A DNA stretch of 44,484 nt from Bacteroidales bacterium (lineage in GTDB: Bacteria; Bacteroidota; Bacteroidia; Bacteroidales; VadinHA17), in contig JAIVHO010000040.1 in NCBI GenBank assembly GCA_020201035.1, positions 1-44,484 on the forward strand. Reading direction: 5' to 3'. Shown one piece after another: positions 8,357 through 17,317 of this stretch (position 1 is the stretch's first letter; each line of letters starts with the position of its first letter). A model generated the notes under the pieces. The model ran no database searches. It had not been told where the DNA came from and worked only from the letters and a program-made list of their open reading frames with translations. The translations under genes were made by a program, and so were the position numbers.

Positions 8357-11047
8357 ATGTCAAAGGTAAAGATATTGCCGTCGCTAATGCTCCTTGTTGC
8401 AGTTGTGGTTTTCACACCTGCTGCCGGTCAAACAGTTACAGGAAGAATCACAAACAGTGATGGCAATCCGGTCCCATTTGCAACTCTTTTTGTGAGTGAA
8501 CTTAAACACGGAACAACAGCCAATATAAAGGGTGAGTACCAGATAAATCTCAAACCGGGAAACTATACCCTGTATTTTCAAAGCCTTGGCTACGCACCCG
8601 AGGTCAGGAACGTCGATTTTAAAGGAGATCCCGTCACAATTGATGTAGTGCTTTCAATCCAATACTATGAAATCCCTGAGGTAAGGGTATCCTCTACCGG
8701 GGAGGATCCGGCCTACTATATAATGAGAAGGGCAATCGGACTTGCACCCTACTACCTGAATCAGGTAAAACACTATACAGCAGATGTATATATAAAGGGT
8801 TCAATGGTAATAGATAAGATACCCCGTCTGATAAAGAGAAATCTGGATATTGAAAACGAGACAATAAAAGAGGGAGAGGTCTATCTTATAGAGTCAGTAA
8901 ACGAGATTGAGTTCATTGCCCCCGACAGGTACAGCCAGAAGGTGATTGCACAGAAGAGCACTTTCCCTGAACAGGGAGGAGGGAGCGACATCTCACCGCT
9001 TGATTTCGTTCAGGCAAGCTTCTACCAGCCCCTGCTGGTGGATATCGCAATCAGTCCACTGGCTCCCAATGCCATGTCTCATTACAATTTCAGATATGAA
9101 GGCTCCTCTCCTCAGGGTAATTATATTATTAATAAGATTGCTGTAATTCCCAAACGAAAAAGCCAGCAGGTTTTTGAAGGAACAATATATATAATAGAAG
9201 ACTACTGGTGCCTCCATTCACTGGAACTTTCAAACAATAATCTGGCAGGATCAATTAAAATCAAACAGCTTTATGCTCCTGTTGAAGAAGAGATATGGAT
9301 GCCTGTAACCCACAGTTTTGATGTCTCACTATCCATTGTGGGTGTACGGGGTGGCGGTGAATACAGTAGTGCTGTTACCTACCGTTCAGTTGAACCAAAC
9401 GATGAGCTGGAACGTCCCGGGGAACTGCCCGCTCTTTATGCCACAAAAGATGAGACAATAAAAGAGGCGGAGGCCGAAAGCAAACCGGTTACCAGGGAAC
9501 AGGCAAAGATAGAGGAGATTCTGAACAGGGAAGATTTAACCAACAGGGATATGGTGCGTCTTTCAAGGCTTATGCAGAAGGAGGCAACAAGGACAGACAC
9601 AACATCAAACCAGCTTGAGATAAAGCAGACGACAACATACTCTGTTGATGAAAATGCCGGAAAAAGGGATTCTGCATACTGGAATTCAATACGGCCAATC
9701 CCGCTCTCTGAAGAGGAACTCAGAAGTATCAGAAGCAATGACTCCAGAGCCTCACTGCGACCTTCGGGCAGGAAGAGGCCGGGGAGCGAGACAGACACAC
9801 TCGATACAAAACGGGGAACCTCTTTTGGCAGATTCCTTTCTGCTGCGGCGTTCGGTAAAACCTTCAGAACTGAGGAGAGAAAGAGCGATTTCAGATTTGA
9901 CGGTTTTGTGAACCCTGAATATCTTTCCTTTAACAGCGTTGATGGTCTCACGTACGGTACAGGTATCAGGTTTACAGCAAGAGGAGAAAAAGGGAGAACC
10001 TTTATTTTAACTCCGGCAGCAGAATATGCATTTGCCCGGGAGAGGCTTTTATGGAGTGCAACATCAACTTTCAGATATAACAGGACTAAGCAATCACTTC
10101 TTACTCTCTCGGCAGGGAGAAGAAGCGATGATTTTAACAGCTCGGCAGGCATTGGTCAGGGGATGAATATGATTCTCTCTCTCTTCTGGAAAGAGAACCA
10201 CATGAGGCTTTATGAATCAAACTACCTTCTGGTACGCCACCGTAATGAGATTGTGAACGGGCTCTATGCAACCCTCTATTACAGCTATGAGGACAGAAAA
10301 ATGCTTACAAACCATTCTGACTTCTCTATCTTCAGGCGAGATGTTGATTATATGCCCAACAGACCAGATAATTACTACCTTCCTGAAGGGGATGATCCGC
10401 AGGCTCCCTACCAGTTTTCAAACCATCTTCATCATGAGGCGTCAATTGAACTCACCTATACTCCTAAACAGAAATTTTACCTCAGAAACGGTGTGAAATC
10501 TCCCGCAGGATCAAACTATCCAACATTTTCTGTTAAATGGGAACATGGGCTAAACACCATGCCCGAAGGAGGGTACAAACCCTACAACCTTATTACCGGA
10601 AATATCAGCGATAATCATTCAATAGGGGCACTAAGTGAATATGCATGGAAGGCTGGCGCAGGTGGCTTCCTGAGTAACGAAGGTGCTACCTTCCCTGATT
10701 TCTTCCATTTTAATTCACAGCCGGTTCCGGTTATGTTAACGAATTACCGGAATCTGTTTATGATACCCGGATATTACACACTTGCAACACCTGAATGGTT
10801 TGCAGAGGCTCATTTCAGATTTACAACCCCATACCTTGCTGTTAAGATGCTGCCATTTCTGAGCAACTCCCTTATGAGGGAAAACCTCACTCTTGCCTGG
10901 CTCTATACTCCCCACGGATCAAGCTATACAGAGATTGGATATGCCCTCAGTGAAATCTTCCTCGTGGGAAAAGCAGGTATCTATACAGGATTCAGGAACC
11001 TCAGGTGGGAAGGTACCGTAATAAGGATATCACTTATTATAAACTGA
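8357..11047 (+). CDS. DUF5686 outer-membrane protein with carboxypeptidase-regulatory-like domain
   Basis: An 896-residue exported protein. A signal peptide (LMLLVAVVVFTPAAGQ) is followed by a CarboxypepD_reg-like beta-sandwich at about 26-110 (VTGRITNSDGNPVPFATLFV, then GEYQINLKPGNYTLYFQSLGY). The long remainder matches the DUF5686 layout: IPEVRVSSTGEDPAYYIMRRAI, a charged linker around 350-470, and a C-terminal half of alternating strands that looks like a membrane barrel ending WEGTVIRISLIIN. Members are common in Bacteroidota outer membranes and resemble TonB-receptor N-terminal sandwiches; their substrate is not established. It is preceded by a 17-bp palindrome, and nothing downstream is co-oriented. 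Confidence 0.85.
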   Translation: MSKVKILPSLMLLVAVVVFTPAAGQTVTGRITNSDGNPVPFATLFVSELKHGTTANIKGEYQINLKPGNYTLYFQSLGYAPEVRNVDFKGDPVTIDVVLSIQYYEIPEVRVSSTGEDPAYYIMRRAIGLAPYYLNQVKHYTADVYIKGSMVIDKIPRLIKRNLDIENETIKEGEVYLIESVNEIEFIAPDRYSQKVIAQKSTFPEQGGGSDISPLDFVQASFYQPLLVDIAISPLAPNAMSHYNFRYEGSSPQGNYIINKIAVIPKRKSQQVFEGTIYIIEDYWCLHSLELSNNNLAGSIKIKQLYAPVEEEIWMPVTHSFDVSLSIVGVRGGGEYSSAVTYRSVEPNDELERPGELPALYATKDETIKEAEAESKPVTREQAKIEEILNREDLTNRDMVRLSRLMQKEATRTDTTSNQLEIKQTTTYSVDENAGKRDSAYWNSIRPIPLSEEELRSIRSNDSRASLRPSGRKRPGSETDTLDTKRGTSFGRFLSAAAFGKTFRTEERKSDFRFDGFVNPEYLSFNSVDGLTYGTGIRFTARGEKGRTFILTPAAEYAFARERLLWSATSTFRYNRTKQSLLTLSAGRRSDDFNSSAGIGQGMNMILSLFWKENHMRLYESNYLLVRHRNEIVNGLYATLYYSYEDRKMLTNHSDFSIFRRDVDYMPNRPDNYYLPEGDDPQAPYQFSNHLHHEASIELTYTPKQKFYLRNGVKSPAGSNYPTFSVKWEHGLNTMPEGGYKPYNLITGNISDNHSIGALSEYAWKAGAGGFLSNEGATFPDFFHFNSQPVPVMLTNYRNLFMIPGYYTLATPEWFAEAHFRFTTPYLAVKMLPFLSNSLMRENLTLAWLYTPHGSSYTEIGYALSEIFLVGKAGIYTGFRNLRWEGTVIRISLIIN

Positions 11048-11190
11048 TTTCCCAACAATACTATTATCAATATTCATGCTGGCAGACCTTAGCCGATACC
11101 TGTTACAGCGTAAGTGATTTTTGCATTCAGCTTTACTGACCAGATGATTTTACCACTTTACCAGGGTCAGCTGCAACGCAGTAATCCAGA

Positions 11191-11273
11191 CAGACTGATT
11201 TCGGCAGACTGATTTCGGCAGCCTGATTTTGGCAGCCTGATTTTGGCAGCCTGATTTCACAGCCTGATTTCGG
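11191..11273. repeat. Six tandem copies of a 14-bp repeat
   Basis: Units of CAGACTGATTTCGG or CAGCCTGATTTTGG start at 11191, 11205, 11219, 11233, 11247 and 11260; the fifth is 13 bp. The array lies between the convergent DUF5686 and dnaB genes and ends about 13 bp before the dnaB stop. No open frame uses it. Confidence 0.9.
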
Positions 11274-11286
11274 CTATATGGTTATC

Positions 11287-12795
11287 TCAGCTAAAGGGAT
11301 CATCATCCCGGGAAGTACTGCCAGCAAAAGAGGTACCAGGCCCTGTAAGGTCATCATTATTCATTCTGGATCCCACGGTGTAGCTTCCATCTCCTGCAAG
11401 TGCGCCTGCAAACTCCTCAATATCCACGAATTGCGCCCTTTCTTCCCTGAATCGCAGCAGCACATCGTCTACCGGACCGTTACGGTTCTTTGCAAGTATG
11501 ATCTCCGCCAATCCCTTGGTTGGGGTCTGACCATCCTCAAGCATCAAAAGACCATATTTTTCAGGACGGTGAATAAAGACAACCATATCAGCATCCTGTT
11601 CAATTGCTCCTGATTCACGAAGGTCTGAAAGCTGGGGTCTCTTGTTTCCTCCCCTTACCTCTACCGACCTGTTCAGCTGACTAAGTGCAATTATTGGTAT
11701 CTCCAGTTCCTTGGCAATACCCTTGAGAGCCCTGGAGATACTGGAGACCTCCTGTTCCCTGCTTCCTGAGTCGGCCGGACCGGTCATCAGCTGCAGATAA
11801 TCCACCATTGCAATATCCAGACGGTGCTGCGCCTTCAGTCTTCTGCATTTTGCCCGCAATTCAAAAACAGATATTCCGGGAGTGTCATCAATATAAATAT
11901 TGGCTTTCTCAAGAGTCTTTATCCTCTCCTCCAGCTGTTTCCATTCCTCCTCATTGAGTCTTCCGTTACGTATCCTGTTACTCGGCAGCTCTGTCTCAGC
12001 AACAATAAGCCTGTTTACCAGCTGAATTGATGACATCTCAAGGGAGAAGAAGCCAATGGACTTTTTATGATCAACAGCCATATTTCTGGCCATAGAGAGA
12101 GCAAAGGCAGTCTTACCCATTGAAGGACGTGCGGCAATAATTATCAGATCAGATCGCTGCCACCCTGATGTAAGCCTGTCGAGACGCGTAAATCCGGACG
12201 GAACACCCACCAGCGAATCCTCTCTTCTGCTGGCCTCCTCAATCTCATGGATAGCCTCCTTCAACACAACATTTATGGGAGCCACCTCCTTCTTAATATT
12301 TCCCTCTGCTATCTGGAACAGCTCATTCTCCGAATAATCGAGCAATTCATTCACATCATAGGTATCGTCAAATGCCCGCATCTGGATATCCGATGTTACC
12401 CGTATAAGCTCTCTTTGAATAAACTTCTGGGCAACTATCCTTGCATGGAATTCTACATGAGCAGCAGAAACAACCCTTGAGGTAAGCTGGGTAAGATACA
12501 CCGGGCCTCCGATATTATCCAGCTCTCCGGTTGCCTTCAGCTCTTCAGTAACAGTATAGAGATCAACCGGATGTTCTTTCCTGGAAAGCTCAGTGACCGC
12601 CTGATATATCTTCTGGTGACTCTCCTTGTAGAAACTCTCAGGCTTCAGTATATCGAGTATGGTAATTACAGCCTCCTTCTCCAGCATTATTGCCCCAAGT
12701 ACTGCCTCCTCCATATCCACAGATTGCGGAGGAACCCTTCCAAAGTCGGGTAAAACTGACACGGGATGTTTTGATTGAATCCTTTTAGTCGCCAT
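11287..12795 (-). CDS. dnaB: Replicative DNA helicase DnaB
   Basis: The hexameric 5'-3' helicase of the replication fork. The N-terminal DnaB domain begins at VPPQSVDMEEAVLGAIMLE. The RecA-like ATPase has Walker A ARPSMGKTAFAL, the Walker B segment LDIAMVDYLQLM, then IPIIALSQLNRSVE and SDLRESGAIEQDAD. The start at 12795 (MATKRIQSKH) gives about 502 residues, the normal size; the frame stays open to 12909, but that extension is not DnaB-like. A TACCTTTG box on the minus strand at 12859-12852 could be the -10 element. It is divergent from ispE. Confidence 0.95.
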   Translation of the reverse strand: MATKRIQSKHPVSVLPDFGRVPPQSVDMEEAVLGAIMLEKEAVITILDILKPESFYKESHQKIYQAVTELSRKEHPVDLYTVTEELKATGELDNIGGPVYLTQLTSRVVSAAHVEFHARIVAQKFIQRELIRVTSDIQMRAFDDTYDVNELLDYSENELFQIAEGNIKKEVAPINVVLKEAIHEIEEASRREDSLVGVPSGFTRLDRLTSGWQRSDLIIIAARPSMGKTAFALSMARNMAVDHKKSIGFFSLEMSSIQLVNRLIVAETELPSNRIRNGRLNEEEWKQLEERIKTLEKANIYIDDTPGISVFELRAKCRRLKAQHRLDIAMVDYLQLMTGPADSGSREQEVSSISRALKGIAKELEIPIIALSQLNRSVEVRGGNKRPQLSDLRESGAIEQDADMVVFIHRPEKYGLLMLEDGQTPTKGLAEIILAKNRNGPVDDVLLRFREERAQFVDIEEFAGALAGDGSYTVGSRMNNDDLTGPGTSFAGSTSRDDDPFS

Positions 12796-12851
12796 TAACA
12801 ATTGATTATTAACACTATAAACAATATCGCCCCTGCACGGGGCAACAGTCT

Positions 12852-12859
12852 CAAAGGTA
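12852..12859 (-). promoter_or_regulatory. Candidate -10 box for dnaB
   Basis: Read on the minus strand this is TACCTTTG, matching the Bacteroidota TAnnTTTG consensus about 57 bp before the dnaB ATG. No matching TTTG is seen at the -33 position, so support is partial. Confidence 0.35.
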
Positions 12860-13002
12860 AAAAAAATGGCTCCCCTGAAGCTGAAACCGGCGTTAATTAT
12901 TACAAACATTAAGTGTTTATATCTTGTTGAAAACCATCCCCGGAGTCATAGACAGGAAAAAAGGAGAGGATAATGTATATTTACATTATAAAAGATATCA
13001 TT

Positions 13003-13839
13003 ATGACCTTTTTTCCCAATGTTAAAATTAACCTTGGGCTCAGGATAATCTCCGGGCGTGACGACGGGTATCACAATATTGAATCTATCTTCTACCCTGT
13101 TGCACTGACAGACGCGCTTGAGTTTGTTACGGATGAGAGTGGCAGCGACAGTGACTCCTTTACCCAGACCGGTCACCAGACCGGGTGTCCTATGAGTGAT
13201 AATCTGGCTGTAAGAGCATTGAACCTTCTACGCCGCAGGTACAATATTCCCCCTTTAATAATACATCTGCATAAAAAGATACCTGTTGGTGCCGGACTGG
13301 GTGGAGGTTCATCCGATGCCGCCTTTATGCTGAGGTATCTGAACCGTTACTTCAGGCTGGGCCTTTGCAACAACGATCTTACATCTCTTGCCCTGGAGCT
13401 TGGCAGTGACTGTACATTTTTTATAATGAACAGGCCTGCGCTGGCAACCGGCAGGGGTGAAATACTGGAGCCTCTGGATCCCCTGCAGGAGAAACTCCAT
13501 ATCCTGATAGTTAACCCTGGCATTAATATTAACACCGGGCAGGCATATTCCAGATCAACACCTGCTGTTCCGGTAGAATCACTCCAGGATCTCTACGCCT
13601 TACCTGTGGAACAATGGAGAGGCAGGATTGTGAACGATTTTGAATCCATAGTGACCGGGATGCATCCTGAAATTGGCGTTATCAGGGATAATCTTTATTC
13701 ACTCGGAGCCCTGTACGCCTCCATGAGCGGAAGCGGTTCCTCCTTTTACGGCATCTTCAGGGATTTCCCGCCACCCTATAAATTTAACCCCTCCTGGTTT
13801 TCATGGAGGGGTATAATGGGGATTGAGAGGAGAGGGTAA
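13003..13839 (+). CDS. ispE: 4-diphosphocytidyl-2-C-methyl-D-erythritol kinase
   Basis: Phosphorylates CDP-methylerythritol in the MEP route to isoprenoid precursors. A GHMP-kinase fold is visible: FPNVKINLGLRI at the N-terminus, then the ATP-binding motif PVGAGLGGGSSDAAFM and the C-terminal SMSGSGSSFYGIF. I choose the ATG at 13003 because homologues start M-x-x-FPNAKINLGL. An upstream in-frame ATG at 12973 has a strong AAGGAG six bases before it and would add ten residues, so the start is open. It ends 27 bp before the convergent biotin-carrier gene. Confidence 0.93.
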   Translation: MTFFPNVKINLGLRIISGRDDGYHNIESIFYPVALTDALEFVTDESGSDSDSFTQTGHQTGCPMSDNLAVRALNLLRRRYNIPPLIIHLHKKIPVGAGLGGGSSDAAFMLRYLNRYFRLGLCNNDLTSLALELGSDCTFFIMNRPALATGRGEILEPLDPLQEKLHILIVNPGININTGQAYSRSTPAVPVESLQDLYALPVEQWRGRIVNDFESIVTGMHPEIGVIRDNLYSLGALYASMSGSGSSFYGIFRDFPPPYKFNPSWFSWRGIMGIERRG

Positions 13840-13866
13840 CAGGGAGTGATCTGTAGAAGGAGAGTA

Positions 13867-14184
13867 TCAATCCTCCTGCGTATCTATTTCAACAATCAGG
13901 TGTCCTTTCGGGATCACCTGTCCGGTCTCAACATTAACTGACCTTACAACTCCCCTGACAGTGGAGAGAATCCGGTTCTTCATCTTCATGGCCTCAAGCA
14001 CCAGCAGTTCGCTTCCCGGCTCAACAGAGTCACCTGCGACTGCAATGATCTCAACAATAGTACCGGGAATAAAACTGAATACCCTGCTTTTATCTTCAGG
14101 AGCATATCGCTTGCGATTAATAAATTTATCACTAAGCCTGGTTTTATAAACGGAATGGTTTATATTGATTTCATCCATTATCAT
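13867..14184 (-). CDS. Biotin carboxyl carrier protein (biotin/lipoyl domain)
   Basis: A small biotin-attachment protein that carries carboxybiotin to a carboxyltransferase. The biotinylation motif EAMKMKN is near the middle, flanked by the two halves of the lipoyl-like hammerhead (GTIVEIIAVAGDSVEPGSEL and RSVNVETGQVIPKGHLIVEI). I start it at 14184 (MIMDEININ); the frame is open to 14259, with AAGGAG 11 bases further up, so a longer Cys-rich N-terminus is possible. The carboxyltransferase lies immediately upstream on the same strand, so these two make a subcomplex. No biotin carboxylase gene is adjacent. Confidence 0.85.
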   Translation of the reverse strand: MIMDEININHSVYKTRLSDKFINRKRYAPEDKSRVFSFIPGTIVEIIAVAGDSVEPGSELLVLEAMKMKNRILSTVRGVVRSVNVETGQVIPKGHLIVEIDTQED

Positions 14185-14274
14185 TTCTTTTATCAGAATA
14201 AAATTTATTTTCCGGCATTGATCGGGAGAGGTTTTGCAGCCACTCATCCTGCATCGCATGCTGGCATTAACTCC

Positions 14275-15819
14275 TTAAAACGGTGGAATTCCATGTTTTT
14301 TTGAGGGCATGGAAACACTTTTATTCCCTGAAACGCTGATAGCATGAACCAGTATCTTCCGTGTTTCATAAGGCTCAATAACAGAATCAACATATCCCTT
14401 CTGAGCTGCTACATAAGGGTTTGCGAACTTGGTTTTATACTCTTCAACCTTCTGTCTGCGCATTGCCTCAGGATCTTCAGCCTCTGCAATCTCCCTTCTG
14501 AAAATTATATTTGCAGCTCCTTCAGGTCCCATTACTGCAATCTCGGCTCCAGGCCATGCAAAGACGAAATCTGCCCTCAGATGCCTTGAACCCATGGCAA
14601 TATATCCTCCCCCGTAAGCTTTACGCAGTATCACTGTAATCTTGGGTACCGTAGCCTCACTGTATGAATAAAGTATCTTGGCACCATGCCTGATGACTCC
14701 GGCATGCTCCTGGTCAACTCCCGGAAGATAACCCGGCAGATCCACAAATGTTATGATAGGTATATTGAAGGCATCACAATACCTTATAAACCGGGCTGCC
14801 TTATCTGATGAATCAACATCGAGTACACCTGCCATCTCCATTGGCTGGTTGGCGACAAACCCTACTGTATCGCCGTTTATACGACCGAATCCTATTACCA
14901 TATTACGGGCCCAGAACTCCTGAACCTCAAAAAACTCAGAGCTGTCAGTAACTGCCTTGATAACATCCTTTACATCATAGGGCAGTGTTGGATCATCAGG
15001 AACAATTTCATCTATATTATACTCTGCAAGCGGTTCTGCCGGGTCAAAGCGCCTCGCCTTATTCTGATTATTCCAGGGAATAAAAGTAACCAGCTGCTTT
15101 ATCTGATCAAAACACTCATCCTCACTTCTGGCATAAAAATGGGCATTACCTGTGATTGCACTATGAACCATTGCCCCGCCAAGATCTTCCATGGATATCT
15201 CTTCACCCAGTACGGTCCTGATAACCTCCGGACCTGTAATAAACATCTTTGAGATATTTTCAACCACAAAAACAAAATCGGTTAGAGCAGGTGAGTATAC
15301 TGCTCCACCCGCACACGGACCAAGAATTATTGAGAGCTGAGGTATTACACCACTTGAGAGAGTATTACGGAAAAATATCTCGCCATATCCGGCAAGAGAG
15401 TTTACCCCCTCCTGTATCCTTGCTCCACCCGAATCATTTATCCCTATAAGAGGGATTCTCATTTTAAGGGCATGATCCATAATCTTTGTAATCTTCCGGG
15501 AATGCATCAATCCGAGCGAACCTCCCGCAACGGTAAAGTCCTGAGCAAAAATTGCTACCGGAGCATTGCTGATGGTACCTGTTCCTATTATCACTCCATC
15601 ACTTGGCAGGCTCTTCCCCTGCATATCAAAATCCCTCGCCTCATGTTCGGCGAACATATCATACTCACTGAATGAATCGTGATCCAGCAAAGATAAAATT
15701 CTCTCTCTGGCAGTCCTCTTACCAAGGGCCTTCTGCTTTTCAATGGCCTTATCCCCTCCCCCTTTCAGTACCCTTTCACGCTTCTCATGAAGTTCCCTTA
15801 TCTTCTTGTTAATTGGCAT
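14275..15819 (-). CDS. Acyl-CoA carboxylase / methylmalonyl-CoA decarboxylase carboxyltransferase subunit
   Basis: A 514-residue biotin-dependent carboxyltransferase of the PccB/MmdA family, moving a carboxyl group between biotin and propionyl-CoA. The family segments are KRTARERILSLLDHDSF, GSLGLMHSRKITKIMDHAL, the acyl-CoA oxyanion region INDSGGARIQEGVNSLAGYG, GPCAGGAVYSPALTDF, and in the second half PGYLPGVDQEHAGVIRHGAK and KAYGGGYIAMGSRHL. It is full length. It is followed by the biotin carrier. With no biotin carboxylase or membrane decarboxylase beta subunit beside it, I cannot say whether it works as a carboxylase or a sodium-pumping decarboxylase. Confidence 0.88.
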   Translation of the reverse strand: MPINKKIRELHEKRERVLKGGGDKAIEKQKALGKRTARERILSLLDHDSFSEYDMFAEHEARDFDMQGKSLPSDGVIIGTGTISNAPVAIFAQDFTVAGGSLGLMHSRKITKIMDHALKMRIPLIGINDSGGARIQEGVNSLAGYGEIFFRNTLSSGVIPQLSIILGPCAGGAVYSPALTDFVFVVENISKMFITGPEVIRTVLGEEISMEDLGGAMVHSAITGNAHFYARSEDECFDQIKQLVTFIPWNNQNKARRFDPAEPLAEYNIDEIVPDDPTLPYDVKDVIKAVTDSSEFFEVQEFWARNMVIGFGRINGDTVGFVANQPMEMAGVLDVDSSDKAARFIRYCDAFNIPIITFVDLPGYLPGVDQEHAGVIRHGAKILYSYSEATVPKITVILRKAYGGGYIAMGSRHLRADFVFAWPGAEIAVMGPEGAANIIFRREIAEAEDPEAMRRQKVEEYKTKFANPYVAAQKGYVDSVIEPYETRKILVHAISVSGNKSVSMPSKKHGIPPF

Positions 15820-16008
15820 AACACTGAATTGTTAATTAATTATTTAACCATAATCCTACTAAGAATTTGGAAGTACAACGTTAATAATTTCAGGCGAATT
15901 AAAGAAAAAGAAATATCAGTTTTTGTCGAACAGTCATTACAATAGTGTCGGCACACACCTATATCATTCTATTATTCTGCGCCTTACAAAACTGCTGTTT
16001 TCGAACCG

Positions 16009-16021
16009 CACAATCATTGTG
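16009..16021. other. 13-bp palindrome in the carboxyltransferase upstream gap
   Basis: CACAATCATTGTG is perfect 6-bp arms around one base, just past the stop of the LptF/G gene, in the gap before the carboxyltransferase. No promoter consensus was found in this roughly 210-bp gap. Its role is unknown. Confidence 0.25.
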
Positions 16022-16028
16022 ATTATAA

Positions 16029-17123
16029 TTATTTTGGTGCCCTGAGATAGAGAACAACCGCAATCAGCATATATAAAATATTGGGAAGCCACATTGCAAG
16101 CATAGGCTCAAGATTTCCCTTCAGTGAAAACTGTGTCGCAAACTGCATAAGGAAGATATATGTAAAACTAAGCGCCAGGCCCATACCTATCTGCATTCCA
16201 ATGCCGCCCCTAACTTTTCTTGATGATACAGAAACACCTATCAGGGTAAGTATGAACACTGAGAAGGGATTGGAGAACCTCCGGTGACGCTCATTAAGCA
16301 ACAACTTGATTTCATCTGTTCCCTGTAGCTTCATCAGCTCTATCTGCCGGTTCAGCTCACCATAATTCATTGTTTCAACGAAAGTGGGTTTTCTTGAGAA
16401 ATCCTGTGGAGTGATAGTAAGGGTTGTATCTATCCTCCTGCCAACCCTTATCTCTTCCCGCCCGTCGATGATATCCCGTATATAGTATTGGTTTGCAGCC
16501 CATTTATTTATTGCAGTATCCCATTTCACATAGTATGCCACCAGCCGGGATTCCAGCTGGCCATCCTGACTGAACCTTTCTATACTGAAATTACGGCCCA
16601 CCATTGAACTGCTGTTATATGACTCCATATAGGCATAAACATTTGGATAAACCTGCCTGTGGATATCTCTTTCCGAGTAGTTTGCCCTGGGTTTATAGTA
16701 TTTATCCTCAAACTCCATTCTTTTCACGTTTGAGTGAGGAATAATAAAGTTGGTAAGGGTAAATGTAAAGAGGGCAATAATTAATGAAGAGAGGAAATAG
16801 GGTACCATCATCCTCCTGAAACTTACCCCGCTGCTCAGAATGGCAATCAGCTCTGTGTTATATGCCATCTTTGAGGTAAAGAAGATAACGGTGATAAATG
16901 TAAACAGCGGCGAAAACAGAGTGGCGAAGTAGGGTATGAAATTGAGATAATAATCGAAGATTATAGCATTCCTGGGTGCTTCTCTCTCCATAAAGTCATC
17001 TATCTTCTCGGCAAAATCGAAGATAACGGCTATACCCAGGATCAGGATCAGGGCAAAGATGAATGTGCCCAGGAACTTTTTTGTAATATAGAGGTCCAGA
17101 ATATTTATCCTGATCCGTTTCAT
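16029..17123 (-). CDS. LptF/LptG-family permease (lipopolysaccharide export)
   Basis: An inner-membrane permease of the YjgP/YjgQ family. Such proteins pair to form the membrane core of the LptBFG ABC exporter, which extracts lipopolysaccharide for transport to the outer membrane. N-terminal helices (FLGTFIFALILILGIAVIF, then YYLNFIPYFATLFSPLFTFI) precede a periplasmic beta-jellyroll-like region at about 150-260. Three C-terminal helices (FSVFILTLIGVSVSSRKVRG, LALSFTYIFLMQFATQF, MLAMWLPNILYMLIAVVLYL) follow. I use the ATG at 17123 (MKRIRINILDLYITKKF) as in homologues; the frame opens to 17159. The partner F/G gene and LptB are not in the window. Confidence 0.85.
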   Translation of the reverse strand: MKRIRINILDLYITKKFLGTFIFALILILGIAVIFDFAEKIDDFMEREAPRNAIIFDYYLNFIPYFATLFSPLFTFITVIFFTSKMAYNTELIAILSSGVSFRRMMVPYFLSSLIIALFTFTLTNFIIPHSNVKRMEFEDKYYKPRANYSERDIHRQVYPNVYAYMESYNSSSMVGRNFSIERFSQDGQLESRLVAYYVKWDTAINKWAANQYYIRDIIDGREEIRVGRRIDTTLTITPQDFSRKPTFVETMNYGELNRQIELMKLQGTDEIKLLLNERHRRFSNPFSVFILTLIGVSVSSRKVRGGIGMQIGMGLALSFTYIFLMQFATQFSLKGNLEPMLAMWLPNILYMLIAVVLYLRAPK

Positions 17124-17317
17124 AGGTACATGTTTCTTTTTAATGACCTGCCCGGGCATTCCTGATGGCTGTCCGTTTTTCTATTGACACGCATAATAAT
17201 CTTCTATATTCTAATTGTCAACATCTTACAATATCCAACATTTCTCTGTTCCGGACGGTCCTGTTCTATTTGCCGAAACTCATCAGGTTCAAACTTCATG
17301 CCGGGATAGTTATAAGT

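Noticed and set aside
15820-16028. tRNA or small RNA in the gap before the carboxyltransferase
   Set aside because: No cloverleaf, T-loop (GTTCGA) or hairpin-plus-T pattern was found; only a short palindrome at 16009-16021.
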